DNA of 64,000 bases from contig NZ_SJDM01000005.1 in NCBI RefSeq assembly GCF_004761865.1, positions 143,501 to 207,500 of the forward strand, in the 5' to 3' direction. The notes beneath the pieces are model-generated. The model did no database searches, had not been told where the DNA came from, and saw nothing but the letters and a program-made list of their open reading frames with translations. A program made the translations under genes and the position numbers. Of this stretch, positions 43,520 through 53,035 are shown piece after piece. Within the stretch, counting starts at the first letter, position 1. Each line of letters opens with the position of its first letter. This stretch comes from Crenalkalicoccus roseus (GTDB lineage Bacteria; Pseudomonadota; Alphaproteobacteria; Acetobacterales; Acetobacteraceae).

Positions 43520-43673
43520 GGGGGTTCCCTCCTGCCCGGAGGGCGCCGCGGCCGTTGCGCGCGCGTGGCGCCTTCCGCTTCAACTCGGTCGAAGTCCAGC
43601 GCGCCCGCGCTTGCGCCGCTGTGCGGCAACGCACATCTTCGGACTTCGGCCGGCAAGCAGAGATTCAGGACCC

Positions 43674-44480
43674 ATGGAGCAGCAGGGCGGCGACTCGCGC
43701 CGCATCACCATCCACCGCCCCGAGGATTTCGAGGGGATGCGCCGCGCCGGCCGCCTCGCGGCCGAAACGCTCGACATGATCGCCGCCCATGTCCGCCCCG
43801 GCGTCACCACCGCCGCACTCGACCGGCTGTGCCACGACTTCATCCTGGCGCGCGGCGCGGTGCCGGCGCCGCTCGGCTACCGCGGCTTCCCGAAATCCAT
43901 CTGCACCTCGGTGAACCACGTGGTCTGCCACGGCATCCCGGGCGAGCGCGTGCTGGCCGAGGGCGACATCCTCAACATCGACGTCACCGTCATCCTCGAC
44001 GGCTGGCACGGCGATTCCAGCCGCATGTACGTCGCCGGCCAGCCTTCCACCCGCGCCCGGCTGCTGCTCGACGTCACCTACGAGGCGATGATGCGCGGCG
44101 TGGCGGCGGTGAAGCCCGGTGCCACCCTCGGCGACATCGGCCATGCCATCCAGCTCTTCGTCGAGCGGCACCGCTTCTCGGTGGTGCGCGACTTCTGCGG
44201 CCACGGCATCGGCCGCCGCTTCCACGAGCCGCCGAACGTCCTGCATTTCGGCCGCCCCGGGGAGGGGCCGGTGCTCCGCCCCGGCATGTTCTTCACCATC
44301 GAGCCGATGGTGAACGCCGGCCGGCCGGAGGTGAAGATCCTCGACGACGGCTGGACCGCCGTCACGCGCGACCGCAGCCTCTCCGCCCAGTTCGAGCACA
44401 TGGTGGGCGTGACCGAGACCGGGGTGGAGGTGTTCACCCTCTCCCCCGCCGGCCTGCACAAGCCGCCCTACCGCTTCTGA
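43674..44480 (+). CDS. map: Type I methionine aminopeptidase
   Basis: A 268-residue metalloprotease that removes the initiator methionine from nascent proteins. Metal ligands are Asp103 (NIDVTV), Asp114 (HGDSSRMY), the His in GHGIGRRFHEPP, and the Glu residues in FTIEPMV and the C-terminal SAQFEHMV; His86 (VCHGIPG) contacts substrate. An upstream in-frame region was rejected because it extends beyond the normal N-terminus. It is followed after 92 bases by radC, a pairing common in alphaproteobacteria. Confidence 0.96.
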   Translation: MEQQGGDSRRITIHRPEDFEGMRRAGRLAAETLDMIAAHVRPGVTTAALDRLCHDFILARGAVPAPLGYRGFPKSICTSVNHVVCHGIPGERVLAEGDILNIDVTVILDGWHGDSSRMYVAGQPSTRARLLLDVTYEAMMRGVAAVKPGATLGDIGHAIQLFVERHRFSVVRDFCGHGIGRRFHEPPNVLHFGRPGEGPVLRPGMFFTIEPMVNAGRPEVKILDDGWTAVTRDRSLSAQFEHMVGVTETGVEVFTLSPAGLHKPPYRF

Positions 44481-44572
44481 GCCGTCGCCGCGCGGGCGGT
44501 GAGGCGGCCGCCGGCATGGGCCGTTGCGCGAGCCATTGCGCTCGCGCACGAAGCGCGGCTTGATGGTCCGGC

Positions 44573-45379
44573 ATGGAAGGCGGCGGGGGCGGCATGGACG
44601 GGCGGAGGGGCGGCAGGGGGTTCGGCGACGCCGGCGCGCCATTCCCGCCGCGCGCGGCGGCGCCGGAGCAGGCGGCGCTGCTGCCCGGGGCGCCGGCCGC
44701 GGAGGCCCCGCCCGGCCATCACGGCCACCGCGCCCGCATGCGGCGGAAGCTGATCGCCGCCGGGCCGGACGCCCTGCTCGACCACGAGCTGCTGGAGATG
44801 GTGCTGTTCCTCGCCCTGCCGCGGCGGGACACCAAGCCGATCGCCCGCGCCCTGCTGGCGCGCTTCGGCAGCTTCGCCGGCGCCATCGCCGCCCCGCCGG
44901 CGGAGCTCCTCCGCGTCGAGGGGCTGGGCGAGGCGGGCCTCGCCGCGCTCAAGACCGTGCAGGGGGCGGCGCTGCGCCTCGCCGCGGCCGAGCTGCGCGA
45001 CCGGCCGCTGCTCGACAGCTACGATCGCTTGGTCCGCTACCTGGCCGCCGCCCTGGCGCGGGAGCGGGTGGAGCAGTTCCGCGTGCTGTTCCTCGACGCC
45101 CGCAACCACCTGCTCGCCGACGAGGCGCAGGCGCGCGGCACCGTCAACCACACGCCCGTCTATCCGCGCGAGGTGCTGCGCCGGGCGCTGGAGCTCGGCG
45201 CCACCGCGCTCGTGCTGGTGCACAACCACCCGAGCGGCGACCCCACCCCCTCCCGCGCCGATCTCGAGATGACGCGCGAGGTGCAGGCGGCCGCGGCGGC
45301 GCTCGGCATCCTGCTGCACGACCATCTGGTGATCGGCAATGGCCGCCACGTCTCCCTGCGGCGGGAGGGGCTGCTATGA
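44573..45379 (+). CDS. radC: RadC family protein (JAMM domain)
   Basis: A 268-residue protein of the RadC/YicR family. Helix-hairpin-helix region about 60-130 (RVEGLGEAGLAALKTVQG), then an MPN/JAMM-like domain with the conserved HNHPSGDPTPSRAD (His217, His219, Asp230). Despite its name the family's role in DNA repair is unproven. The first 20 residues are Gly/Arg-rich and not conserved; an in-frame ATG at 44594, after AAGGCGG, may be the real start. Confidence 0.92.
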   Translation: MEGGGGGMDGRRGGRGFGDAGAPFPPRAAAPEQAALLPGAPAAEAPPGHHGHRARMRRKLIAAGPDALLDHELLEMVLFLALPRRDTKPIARALLARFGSFAGAIAAPPAELLRVEGLGEAGLAALKTVQGAALRLAAAELRDRPLLDSYDRLVRYLAAALARERVEQFRVLFLDARNHLLADEAQARGTVNHTPVYPREVLRRALELGATALVLVHNHPSGDPTPSRADLEMTREVQAAAAALGILLHDHLVIGNGRHVSLRREGLL

Positions 45380-45428
45380 TCGCCGCCTCCATCTGACCGG
45401 GAGGCTGCCGCGCCGGCACGCTCCGCCC

Positions 45429-46283
45429 ATGGCCCGATTCCCCGCGCATCTGCTCGGTGCCTGCCTGATCGGCCTCTCCCTGGCTTCCGGGGCCGCCGCG
45501 CGGCAGGACAGGCCGCCGCCCCCCGGGGCGGCGGAGAGCCTGCCCGCCAAGGGCGGGACCCTGGCGCAGTCGCCCGCCGCCACGCCCTCCGGCAAGCCGC
45601 CGCCGCTGCCCCCCGGCAGCGACCCCTTCCTGGGCGGCGCTCCGCCGCCGCGCCGCGCCGCCGCCTCCGGCACCGGCTTCGTGGTGGCGCCGGGGCGGGT
45701 GCTGACCAATTTCCACGTCACCGAGGGCTGCGCCGAGCTGCGCCTGCGCGCCGGCGGCGGCGCCGAGATGGCCGCCACCGTCGCCGCCGCCGATCCGGGG
45801 CGCGACCTGGCGCTGCTCGCCGTGCGGGGCAACCCGGGCCCGCCCCTGCGCTTCCGCCAGGGGCCGCCGGTGCGGCGGGGGGAGGGGGTGGTCACCTACG
45901 GCTTCCCCCTCGCCGGGCTGCTCTCCTCCGGTCCCACCCTGACGACGGGCGAGATCTCGGCGCTTTCCGGCCTGCGCGACAACCAGGCGCATTTCCAGAT
46001 CAGCGCCCCGGTGCAGCCGGGCAATTCGGGCGGGCCGCTGCTCGACCTCAGCGGCAACGTGGTCGGGGTGGTGGTGTCCAAGCTGAACGCCCAGCGCGTG
46101 GCGCAGACCACCGGCGACATCCCGCAGAACGTCAATTTCGCGGTCAAGGCCGGGGAGGCGATCGACTTCCTGCGCCGCCACGGCGTGCAGCCGCTGCTGG
46201 CGACGAGCGGCGCCCTGCGGGGCGCCGCCGAGGTGGGAGAGGTGGCGCACCCCTCCACCGTGTTCCTGCGCTGCCTGCGCTGA
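45429..46283 (+). CDS. Exported trypsin-like (S1C) serine protease
   Basis: A 284-residue periplasmic protease with a signal peptide (cleavage near AAARQD, residue 25), a Pro-rich linker to about 75, and a compact chymotrypsin-fold domain. The triad is His96 (TNFHVTEGC), Asp126 (GRDLALL) and Ser200 (QPGNSGGPL). Unlike HtrA/DegP there is no PDZ domain and the chain is short. It may cleave envelope proteins. It starts 49 bases after radC; a rhodanese gene follows after 14 bases. Confidence 0.85.
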   Translation: MARFPAHLLGACLIGLSLASGAAARQDRPPPPGAAESLPAKGGTLAQSPAATPSGKPPPLPPGSDPFLGGAPPPRRAAASGTGFVVAPGRVLTNFHVTEGCAELRLRAGGGAEMAATVAAADPGRDLALLAVRGNPGPPLRFRQGPPVRRGEGVVTYGFPLAGLLSSGPTLTTGEISALSGLRDNQAHFQISAPVQPGNSGGPLLDLSGNVVGVVVSKLNAQRVAQTTGDIPQNVNFAVKAGEAIDFLRRHGVQPLLATSGALRGAAEVGEVAHPSTVFLRCLR

Positions 46284-46297
46284 GAGGGGAGGGTGAG

Positions 46298-47890
46298 ATG
46301 GGCCGGATCGACGCCGCCACGCTGAAGGCCTGGATCGGTGACGGGCGGGAGCTCGCCATCCTCGACGCGCGCGAGGAGGGGGAGTTCGGCCGCGCCCACC
46401 TGTTCTGGGCCACGCCCTGCCCGCTGTCGCGGGCGGAGCTGCGCCTGCGCGCCCTGCTGCCGCGCCTCTCCACCCGCATCTGCTGCGTGGATGGCGGGGA
46501 GGGGGGGCTCGCCGAGCGCCTCGCCGGCTTGCTCGCCGGCATGGGCGCCACCGAGGTGCATGTGCTGGACGGCGGGGTGCCGGCCTGGCGGGAGGCGGGC
46601 TTCGTCGTGTTCTCCGGCGTCAACGTGCCCTCCAAGGCCTTCGGCGAGTGGGTGGAGCACCATTACGGCACGCCGAGCGTGGACCCGGCGGAGCTGAAGG
46701 CGATGGCCGAGGCCGGGGAGGACATGGTGATCCTCGACAGCCGCCCGCTCGACGAGTTCCGCCGCATGTCCATCCCCGGCGCGATCAACGTGCCGGGCGG
46801 GGAGCTGGTCTACCGCATCGGGGAGATCCTGCGCTCGCCGCGCACCACGGTGGTGGTGAACTGCGCCGGCCGCACCCGCTCCATCCTCGGCGCCGAGTCG
46901 CTGCGCCGCGCCGGCCTGCCGAACCGCGTGGTGGCGCTGCGCAACGGCACCATGGGCTGGGAGCTGGCCGGCTTCGCCTGCGACCGCGGGCGGGAGGCGA
47001 GCTACCCCCGCGGCACCCCGGCCTCTCTGGCGGAGGCGCGGGCGCGCGCCGCCGCCTTCGCCGCCCGCCACGGCGTGCGCCCGCTCGACGCGGCGGGGCT
47101 CGCCGCGCTCCGCGCCGACCCGGACCGCACCACCTACCTGCTCGACGTGCGCGACCCGGAGGAGTTCGCCGCCGGCCACCTGCCGGGCAGCCTCAGCGCG
47201 CCGGGCGGGCAGCTCGTGCAGGCGACCGACCGCTGGGTGGCGGTGCGCCATGCCCGCATCGTGCTGGTGGACGATACGGGGGTGCGCGCCCGCATGACCG
47301 GCGGCTGGCTGCGCCAGCTCGGTGGCTGGGACGTCCATGTGCTGGAGGGCGGGCTGGACGGGCCGCTGGAGCGAGGCCACCCGCCGCCCGCCTGCCCCGA
47401 GGCGGCGGCGATCCGCCCCGCCACGGTCGCCGCGCCGGAACTCGCGGCGATGCTCGGGGAGGGCGGGGCGCAGGTGGTGCAGCTCTCCCGCTCGCTCGAC
47501 TTCCGCGAGGCGCACATCCCGGGTGCGCTCTGGGGCGTGCGCACGCGGCTGGCGGCGCTGGCGCCGCGCCTCGACGCCGGCCGCCCGGTGGTGGTCGCGG
47601 CCGAGGAGGAGGCGGTCGGCCGCTTAGCCGTGCCGGAGCTCGAGGCGCTGGGGCGGGCGCCGGTGCTGCTGCTGCGAGGCGGCCTCGCCGCCTGGCGGGC
47701 GGGGGGCTTCCCGCTCGCCGCCGACCGGCGCGACCCGCCCGATGCCGCCTGCATAGACGCCTATCTCCGCCCCTATGACCGCAACGAGGGGGTGGAGGAG
47801 GCGATGCGGGAATACCTCTCCTGGGAGGTCGCCCTGGTGCACGAGGTGGCGCGCGACGGCGACGCCCGCTTCGGCACGGCGCCGGCATGA
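46298..47890 (+). CDS. Four-domain rhodanese-like sulfurtransferase
   Basis: A 530-residue protein made of four rhodanese modules (about 1-120, 125-255, 265-370, 380-500). Only module 2 keeps a catalytic cysteine, Cys189 in VVVNCAGRTRS; module 1 has the loop ICCVDGGEGG, module 3 VDDTGVRARM and module 4 AAEEEAVG. The protein thus probably has one active sulfur- or phosphate-related site and regulatory or structural inactive copies. A GAGAGGGGAGGG ribosome binding site precedes the ATG. Stop overlaps comF start (ATGA). Confidence 0.88.
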   Translation: MGRIDAATLKAWIGDGRELAILDAREEGEFGRAHLFWATPCPLSRAELRLRALLPRLSTRICCVDGGEGGLAERLAGLLAGMGATEVHVLDGGVPAWREAGFVVFSGVNVPSKAFGEWVEHHYGTPSVDPAELKAMAEAGEDMVILDSRPLDEFRRMSIPGAINVPGGELVYRIGEILRSPRTTVVVNCAGRTRSILGAESLRRAGLPNRVVALRNGTMGWELAGFACDRGREASYPRGTPASLAEARARAAAFAARHGVRPLDAAGLAALRADPDRTTYLLDVRDPEEFAAGHLPGSLSAPGGQLVQATDRWVAVRHARIVLVDDTGVRARMTGGWLRQLGGWDVHVLEGGLDGPLERGHPPPACPEAAAIRPATVAAPELAAMLGEGGAQVVQLSRSLDFREAHIPGALWGVRTRLAALAPRLDAGRPVVVAAEEEAVGRLAVPELEALGRAPVLLLRGGLAAWRAGGFPLAADRRDPPDAACIDAYLRPYDRNEGVEEAMREYLSWEVALVHEVARDGDARFGTAPA

Positions 47891-48699
47891 GCCCGGCCGG
47901 CGGCGCGGACGCGGCGCCGCTTGCCCGGCTGCGGAGCGGGCTGGCGCGGCTCGGCGTGGGGCTGCTGGACGCGCTGCTGCCGCCGCAATGCCTCACCTGC
48001 GAGGCGCCGGTGGACCGGCAGGGCGCGCTCTGCCTCGCCTGCTTCAGCGGCCTCTCCTTCATCACCGCCCCGCTCTGCGCGCGCTGCGGCGTGCCCTTCC
48101 CGCATTCCGGCATGGGCCTGCCGGGGCCGGAGGGGCTGCTCTGCCCCGCCTGCGAGGAACACCCGCCGGCCTACGCCGCCGCCCGGGCCGCGCTCCGCTA
48201 CGACGAGGGGGCGCGGCGGCTGATCCTGCCCTTCAAATACGCCGACCGCACCGAGCTGGCCCTGCCGCTGGCGCGGCACATGGCCCGCGCCGGGGCGGCG
48301 CTGCTGGCGCGGGCGGAGCTGATCGCCCCGGTGCCGCTGCACCGGCGGCGGCTGCTGGCGCGGCGCTACAACCAGGCGGCGCTGCTCTCCGCCCGGCTGG
48401 CGCGCATGGCGGGCAGGCCGCACGTGCCGGACCTGCTGCGCCGGCTGCGGCCGACGCCGCCGCTCGGCGAGCGCGGCGCGGCGGAGCGCGCGGCGGTGCT
48501 GGCCGGTGCCTTCGCCCTCGGCCGCGGCGCGGCGCGGCGGGTCGCCGGGCGGCGGGTGCTGCTGGTGGACGACGTGCTGACCTCCGGCGCCACGGCGGAG
48601 GCCTGCGCCCTGGTGCTGCTGGAGGCCGGGGCGCGGGCGGTGGAGGTGCTGGCCGCCGCCCGGGTGCCCGACCCCCGGCTCGAGGCCGTCGCCGCTTGA
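47887..48699 (+). CDS. comF: ComF family protein (phosphoribosyltransferase fold)
   Basis: A 270-residue protein with an N-terminal double zinc-finger region (CLTCEAPV, LCLACF, LCARCG, LCPACEEHP) and a C-terminal phosphoribosyltransferase domain with the PRPP motif VLLVDDVLTSGATAEA. In Gram-positive and some Gram-negative bacteria ComF supports natural DNA uptake; in many alphaproteobacteria the role is unknown. Translationally coupled to the rhodanese gene and followed 30 bases later by glutaredoxin. Confidence 0.92.
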   Translation: MSPAGGADAAPLARLRSGLARLGVGLLDALLPPQCLTCEAPVDRQGALCLACFSGLSFITAPLCARCGVPFPHSGMGLPGPEGLLCPACEEHPPAYAAARAALRYDEGARRLILPFKYADRTELALPLARHMARAGAALLARAELIAPVPLHRRRLLARRYNQAALLSARLARMAGRPHVPDLLRRLRPTPPLGERGAAERAAVLAGAFALGRGAARRVAGRRVLLVDDVLTSGATAEACALVLLEAGARAVEVLAAARVPDPRLEAVAA

Positions 48700-48729
48700 C
48701 CGGCGGCGGCGGCCCGCCAACTCTGCCCC

Positions 48730-48987
48730 ATGGCCAAGGTCGAGATCTACACCACCCTCTTCTGCCCCTATTGCGCGCGCGCCAAGGCGCTGCTCGACCG
48801 CAAGGGGGTGGCGTATGAGGAGCACGACGCCCCGCACGGCTCGGAGGCGCGGCGCCAGGCGATCGAGCGTTCCGGCGGGCGCACCACCGTGCCCCAGATC
48901 TTCATCGACGGCCGGCCGATCGGCGGCTCGGACGAGCTGGCGGCGCTGGAGCGGGCAGGCAAGCTGGACGCGCTGCTGGCCGGCTGA
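48730..48987 (+). CDS. grxC: Glutaredoxin 3
   Basis: An 85-residue thiol-disulfide oxidoreductase with the CPYC active site (Cys12, Cys15), the cis-proline TVPQIF and the glutathione-binding GGSDEL. Reduced by glutathione, it serves ribonucleotide reductase and other thiol enzymes. The comF-grxC-DUF1178 order is common in alphaproteobacteria. Confidence 0.95.
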   Translation: MAKVEIYTTLFCPYCARAKALLDRKGVAYEEHDAPHGSEARRQAIERSGGRTTVPQIFIDGRPIGGSDELAALERAGKLDALLAG

Positions 48988-49006
48988 CACGGCCTTGTCA
49001 CGGACA

Positions 49007-49033
49007 CTGGCACTCCTTGTGGTCGAGTGCCAG
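49007..49033. promoter_or_regulatory. 9-bp inverted repeat between grxC and DUF1178 gene
   Basis: CTGGCACTC and GAGTGCCAG (49007-49015, 49025-49033) form a perfect stem with a 9-base loop, 20 bases after the grxC stop and 42 bases before the next start. No T-run follows, so it may be an attenuator, an operator, or simply a message-end structure. Confidence 0.4.
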
Positions 49034-49075
49034 ATTACATCCTGAATCGGCCCCGCGGGGCCAGGGAACACCGGG

Positions 49076-49546
49076 ATGATCCGTTACGACCTCCGCTGCA
49101 GCCAGGACCACGAGTTCGACGGCTGGTTCAAGGACAGCGACGCCTTCGACAAGCTCCGGAAGGCCGGCATGGTGGAATGCCCGGCCTGCGGCAGCACGCA
49201 GGTGGCGAAGCGGCTGATGGCCCCGGCCGTGGTCAAGGCGCCGGGCGTGAAGGGGCGGCCGGAGCGCGGGCAGGCGCCGCCACCCCCCGCGGCGGTGAAG
49301 CCGCCCGCGGCGCCGGGGCCGATGCCGGCGCAGCTCGTGGCGGCGCTGCAGCGCCTGCGCGCCGAGGTGGAGAGGCACTGCGACTACGTCGGCAAGGATT
49401 TCGCCGAGGAGGCCCGCCGCATCCACCGCGGCGAGAGCGAGCGCGCCGGCATCTACGGCGAGACCACCGAGGCCGAGGCCGAGGCGCTGGAGGAGGAGGG
49501 GATCGCCTTCGCCCGCATTCCCTGGGTGCCGCGCGCCGAGGGCTGA
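49076..49546 (+). CDS. DUF1178 family protein
   Basis: A 156-residue protein of unknown function widely conserved in alphaproteobacteria. It begins MIRYDLRCSQDHEFDGWF and has a CPAC pair (Cys35, Cys38) plus Cys8, a likely zinc ribbon similar to regulatory FmdB proteins. A Pro-rich linker (about 65-90) leads to a C-terminal helix with CDYVGKDFAEEARRIHRGE, also a family signature. Confidence 0.9.
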   Translation: MIRYDLRCSQDHEFDGWFKDSDAFDKLRKAGMVECPACGSTQVAKRLMAPAVVKAPGVKGRPERGQAPPPPAAVKPPAAPGPMPAQLVAALQRLRAEVERHCDYVGKDFAEEARRIHRGESERAGIYGETTEAEAEALEEEGIAFARIPWVPRAEG

Positions 49547-49822
49547 TGCCGGTGGCCCGCCCTGGGGCCGCTTCCGCCCCGCCGGGCCCGCGGCAACGGC
49601 TCCGGACCTCCGTCTGGAGCACCCTCCGTTCGCCCGATCTCGCGGAGGCCGCCCCAGCTCCTTGATCCTGCGGGCATCCTCACCCGTCCGGGCGGGTCCG
49701 CCTGGACGGGACCTGCCCTAGAGCAGATCGCGGACGGCGGGAAACGGCCGGGAGCGTGACTCTGCCCTACGAACAATGGGCTGGAGCCGTTTCCGCGTTC
49801 ATGGCCGAGTGGAAACGGCTCT
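49547..49822. repeat. Repeat-rich intergenic region (dispersed repeat, divergent copies)
   Basis: No gene is supported in these 274 bases. Bases 49565-49605 (GGCCGCTTCCG...) resemble the reverse complement of the 41-kb repeat. At 49718-49729 lies CTAGAGCAGATC, also found in part at the 60.4-kb copy. At the end, GAGCCGTTTCC (49784-49794) and GGAAACGGCTC (49811-49821) form a perfect 11-bp stem with a 16-base loop whose last base is in the stop codon of ubiG. Confidence 0.55.
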
Positions 49823-50561
49823 AGCGCCGCGCCATGACCAGGTAGTTCACCCCGACGTCGCGGCTGATGCGCCACCGCCCGCTGAGCGGGTCCATGCTCA
49901 GCCCGGCGATGTCGGCCACGCGCAGCCCGGCGCCGCGCAGCGCCGCGCCGAGCTCCGCCGGGCGGAGGAACATCCGCCAGTCATGCGTGCCCACGGGCAG
50001 CAGGCGCAGCACGTATTCCGCGCCGAGCTTGGCCAGCAGGAAGGAGCGCGCGGTGCGGTTCAGCGTCGAGAGGAAGACCAGCCCCTCCGGCTTCGCCAGG
50101 GTGGCGAGGTGGCGGCAGAAGGCGTTGCGATCGGCGACGTGCTCGATCACCTCGAGGGCCAGCACCGCGTCGAACCCCCCCACGCCCCCGGCCAGCAGCC
50201 GCTCCGGCGTGCCCTCCCGGTAGGTGATGGCGAGGCCGCCGGCCGCAGCGTGGGCGCGGGCGGCGGCGAGCGCCTCCCCGGCGGCGTCGAGGCCGGTGAC
50301 GGCGGCGCCGGCGCGGGCCAGCGCCTCGCTCGCCAGCCCGGCGCCGCAGCCGACATCGAGCACGCTGAGCCCGGCCAGCGCGTCGGGCGCCGCCGGGTCC
50401 CGCCCGTGGTGGCGGGCGATGCGCCCGATGATCCAGCCCATCCGCGCCGGGTTCATGGCGTGCAGCGGCGCCATCGGGCCGCGCGGGTCCCACCAGCGCG
50501 CCGCCAGGCGGTCGAATTTGGCGATCTCCCCGGCCAGCGCCGTGTGGCCCTCACGCTGCAT
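49821..50561 (-). CDS. ubiG: Ubiquinone biosynthesis O-methyltransferase
   Basis: A 246-residue SAM-dependent methyltransferase that methylates two hydroxyls in ubiquinone synthesis. SAM motif I is [13 protein letters not shown] (68-80); the N-terminal [25 protein letters not shown] is the UbiG signature, as is the C-terminal [10 protein letters not shown]. The ATG at 50561 has CAGGAGGGG upstream. Its TAG stop is built from the end of the 49.8-kb hairpin repeat. Divergent from lysC with 130 bases between. Confidence 0.95.
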   Translation of the reverse strand: MQREGHTALAGEIAKFDRLAARWWDPRGPMAPLHAMNPARMGWIIGRIARHHGRDPAAPDALAGLSVLDVGCGAGLASEALARAGAAVTGLDAAGEALAAARAHAAAGGLAITYREGTPERLLAGGVGGFDAVLALEVIEHVADRNAFCRHLATLAKPEGLVFLSTLNRTARSFLLAKLGAEYVLRLLPVGTHDWRMFLRPAELGAALRGAGLRVADIAGLSMDPLSGRWRISRDVGVNYLVMARR

Positions 50562-50691
50562 CCGCGCCCCTCCTGCGTGCTCCCCGTGCCACGCCATGTT
50601 GCGGCGCGGGGGCCGCCCCGGTATCTGTGCCGCCCGGCGCGCGCCGGCAACCGCCGCCGACGCCCTTCCGGACCAGAGGCGCCGCGAGCCC

Positions 50692-51912
50692 ATGTCCCGC
50701 ATCGTGATGAAGTTCGGCGGCACCTCCGTCGCCGATCTCGACCGTATCCGCAACGTCGCCCGGCGCGTGAAGCGCGAGGTCGAGGCCGGCCACGAGGTCG
50801 CCGTGGTGGTCTCCGCCATGGCCGGCGTCACCAACCAGCTCGTGAAGTGGTGCCAGGACCTCTCGCCGCTGCACGACGCGCGCGAGTACGACACCGTGGT
50901 GGCGACCGGGGAGCAGGTGACGATCGGCCTGCTCGCCATCGCCCTGCAGGCGGAGGGGGTGGACGCCCGCTCCTGGCAGGGCTGGCAGGTGCCGATCCGC
51001 ACCGACGGCGCCCACGGCAAGGCGCGGGTGGAGGCGATCGAGGGCGCGGAGCTGATCCGCCGGATGCGGATGGGCCAGGTGCCGGTGGTGGCCGGCTTCC
51101 AGGGCATCGGCCCGGACAACCGGGTGACCACCCTCGGCCGCGGCGGCTCCGACCTCTCGGCGGTGGCGCTGGCGGCGGCGGTGCGCGCCGACCGCTGCGA
51201 CATCTACACGGACGTGGACGGGGTCTACACCACCGATCCGCGCATCGTGCCGCGCGCCCGCAAGCTCGAGCGCATTTCCTACGAGGAGATGCTGGAATTG
51301 GCCTCGGTCGGGGCCAAGGTGCTGCAGACGCGCTCGGTCGAGCTGGCGATGAAGCAGCGCGTGCGGGTGCAGGTGCTCTCCTCCTTCGAGGAGCGGCCGG
51401 GCACCCTGGTGGTGGACGAGGACGAGATCGTGGAACAGCCCGTTGTCAGCGGCATCGCCTATTCCCGGGACGATGCCAAGGTGACGCTCCGGCGGGTGCC
51501 GGACCGGCCGGGGGTGGCGGCCGCCGTCTTCGGCGCCCTCGCCAGGGCCAACGTCAACGTGGACATGATCGTGCAGAACATCGGCGCCGACGGGCTGACC
51601 GACATGACCTTCACCGTCGGCAAGGCCGACCTCGCACGCGCCCAGGACGTGCTGGAGAAGGCGCGGGAGGAGGTGGGGTTCGAGGCGCTGCTCGCCGACC
51701 CCGAGGTGGCGAAGATCAGCGTCGTTGGCATCGGCATGCGCAGCCATGCCGGGGTCGCCAACACCATGTTCCGGGCGCTTGCCGAGAAGGGGATCAACAT
51801 CCAGGTCATCTCGACCAGCGAGATCAAGGTCAGCGTGCTGGTCGGCGCCGAATACACCGAGCTCGCGGTGCGGGCCCTGCACACCGCCTACGGCCTGGAC
51901 GCCCCCGCCTGA
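50692..51912 (+). CDS. lysC: Aspartate kinase
   Basis: A 406-residue kinase that phosphorylates aspartate, the first step to lysine, threonine and methionine. Catalytic start [15 protein letters not shown] (Lys7), [13 protein letters not shown] and [12 protein letters not shown]-terminal pair of ACT domains from about 265 ([35 protein letters not shown]) for feedback control. The product feeds hom at 14643. The start is the ATG at 50692, the universal N-terminus of the family. The next gene starts within its stop (TGATG). Confidence 0.97.
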   Translation: MSRIVMKFGGTSVADLDRIRNVARRVKREVEAGHEVAVVVSAMAGVTNQLVKWCQDLSPLHDAREYDTVVATGEQVTIGLLAIALQAEGVDARSWQGWQVPIRTDGAHGKARVEAIEGAELIRRMRMGQVPVVAGFQGIGPDNRVTTLGRGGSDLSAVALAAAVRADRCDIYTDVDGVYTTDPRIVPRARKLERISYEEMLELASVGAKVLQTRSVELAMKQRVRVQVLSSFEERPGTLVVDEDEIVEQPVVSGIAYSRDDAKVTLRRVPDRPGVAAAVFGALARANVNVDMIVQNIGADGLTDMTFTVGKADLARAQDVLEKAREEVGFEALLADPEVAKISVVGIGMRSHAGVANTMFRALAEKGINIQVISTSEIKVSVLVGAEYTELAVRALHTAYGLDAPA

Positions 51913-52952
51913 TGGATGCGCTGCCGCCCCAGGGCCGCGCCGCCGCCGCGCTCGAGCGGCTGATGGCGCGCGGCGCCGCCTTCCTCGGCAGCCGCCACGC
52001 CATCATGGGCGGGGCGATGAGCTGGGTCAGCGAGCGCCACCTGGTCTCCGCCCTCTCCAACGCCGGGGCCTTCGGCGTGATCGCCTGCGGCGCCATGGAC
52101 CCGCCGCGCCTGGCCGAGGAGATCGCCGCCACCCAGGCGCTGACCGGCCGCCCCTTCGGCGTGAACCTCATCACCATGCATCCGCAGCTCGAGGCGCTGG
52201 TGCAGGTCTGCCTCGACGCCGGGGTGGGCCACATCGTCTTCGCCGGCGGCATCCCCCCCGGCGCGGCGATCCGCAAGGCGAAGGAGGGGGGGGCGAAGGT
52301 GGTCTGCTTCGCCCCGGCGCTGGCGCTGGCGAGGAAGCTGGTGCGCAGCGGCGCCGACGCGCTGGTGATCGAGGGCTCGGAGGCGGGCGGCCATATCGGC
52401 CCGGTCAGCCTGAACGTGCTGGCCCAGGAGATCCTGCCCACCATGGCGCGCGAGGTGCCGGTCTTCGTCGCCGGGGGCATCGGGAGGGGGGAGGCGATCC
52501 TCTCCTACCTGGAGATGGGGGCGGCGGGGGTGCAGCTCGGCACCCGCTTCGTCTGCGCCAGCGAATGCATCGCCCATCCGCGCTTCAAGCAGGCCTTCCT
52601 CCGCGCCGCGGCGCGCGACGCCGTGCCGACGGTGCAGCTCGACGAGCGCTTCCCGGTGATCCCGGTGCGCGCGCTGCAGAACCAGGGCACCCGCCGCTTC
52701 ATCGAGCACCAGGCGGCGGTGATCCGCCGCTTCCAGGCCGGGGAGCTGACCAAGGAGGCGGCGCAGCTCGAGATCGAGCATTTCTGGGCCGGGTCGCTGC
52801 GCCGCGCCGTGATCGAGGGCGATGTCGAGCAGGGCAGCCTGATGGCCGGGCAGAGCGTTGGCATGGTCACGCGCGAGCAGCCGGCGGCGGAGATCATCGC
52901 CGAGCTGATCGGCCAGGCGGTGGCGGCCCTGGCGGCGCGCGAGGCCGGCTGA
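51912..52952 (+). CDS. NAD(P)H-dependent flavin oxidoreductase (nitronate monooxygenase/FabK-like)
   Basis: A 346-residue FMN enzyme of the nitronate monooxygenase/FabK superfamily. FMN-binding features: [25 protein letters not shown] (His161, the conserved catalytic position), [12 protein letters not shown] and [10 protein letters not shown]. Some members are enoyl-ACP reductases, others oxidise alkyl nitronates; the sequence does not settle which. Translationally coupled to lysC by one base. Confidence 0.85.
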   Translation: MDALPPQGRAAAALERLMARGAAFLGSRHAIMGGAMSWVSERHLVSALSNAGAFGVIACGAMDPPRLAEEIAATQALTGRPFGVNLITMHPQLEALVQVCLDAGVGHIVFAGGIPPGAAIRKAKEGGAKVVCFAPALALARKLVRSGADALVIEGSEAGGHIGPVSLNVLAQEILPTMAREVPVFVAGGIGRGEAILSYLEMGAAGVQLGTRFVCASECIAHPRFKQAFLRAAARDAVPTVQLDERFPVIPVRALQNQGTRRFIEHQAAVIRRFQAGELTKEAAQLEIEHFWAGSLRRAVIEGDVEQGSLMAGQSVGMVTREQPAAEIIAELIGQAVAALAAREAG

Positions 52953-53035
52953 GGCGGGCCCCGGACGGCGCCGCGGGCTTTGGCGCCGCGCCCGGGGCTG
53001 CCATATTGCGCCCGAGCCATGGGAACACCGGACCG

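Noticed and set aside
41276..44563. Plus-strand open frame of 1,095 codons opposite the 768-residue membrane protein
   Set aside because: GC-rich antisense frames stay open by composition; its residues are low-complexity His/Arg/Gly/Ala and it runs through map in another frame.
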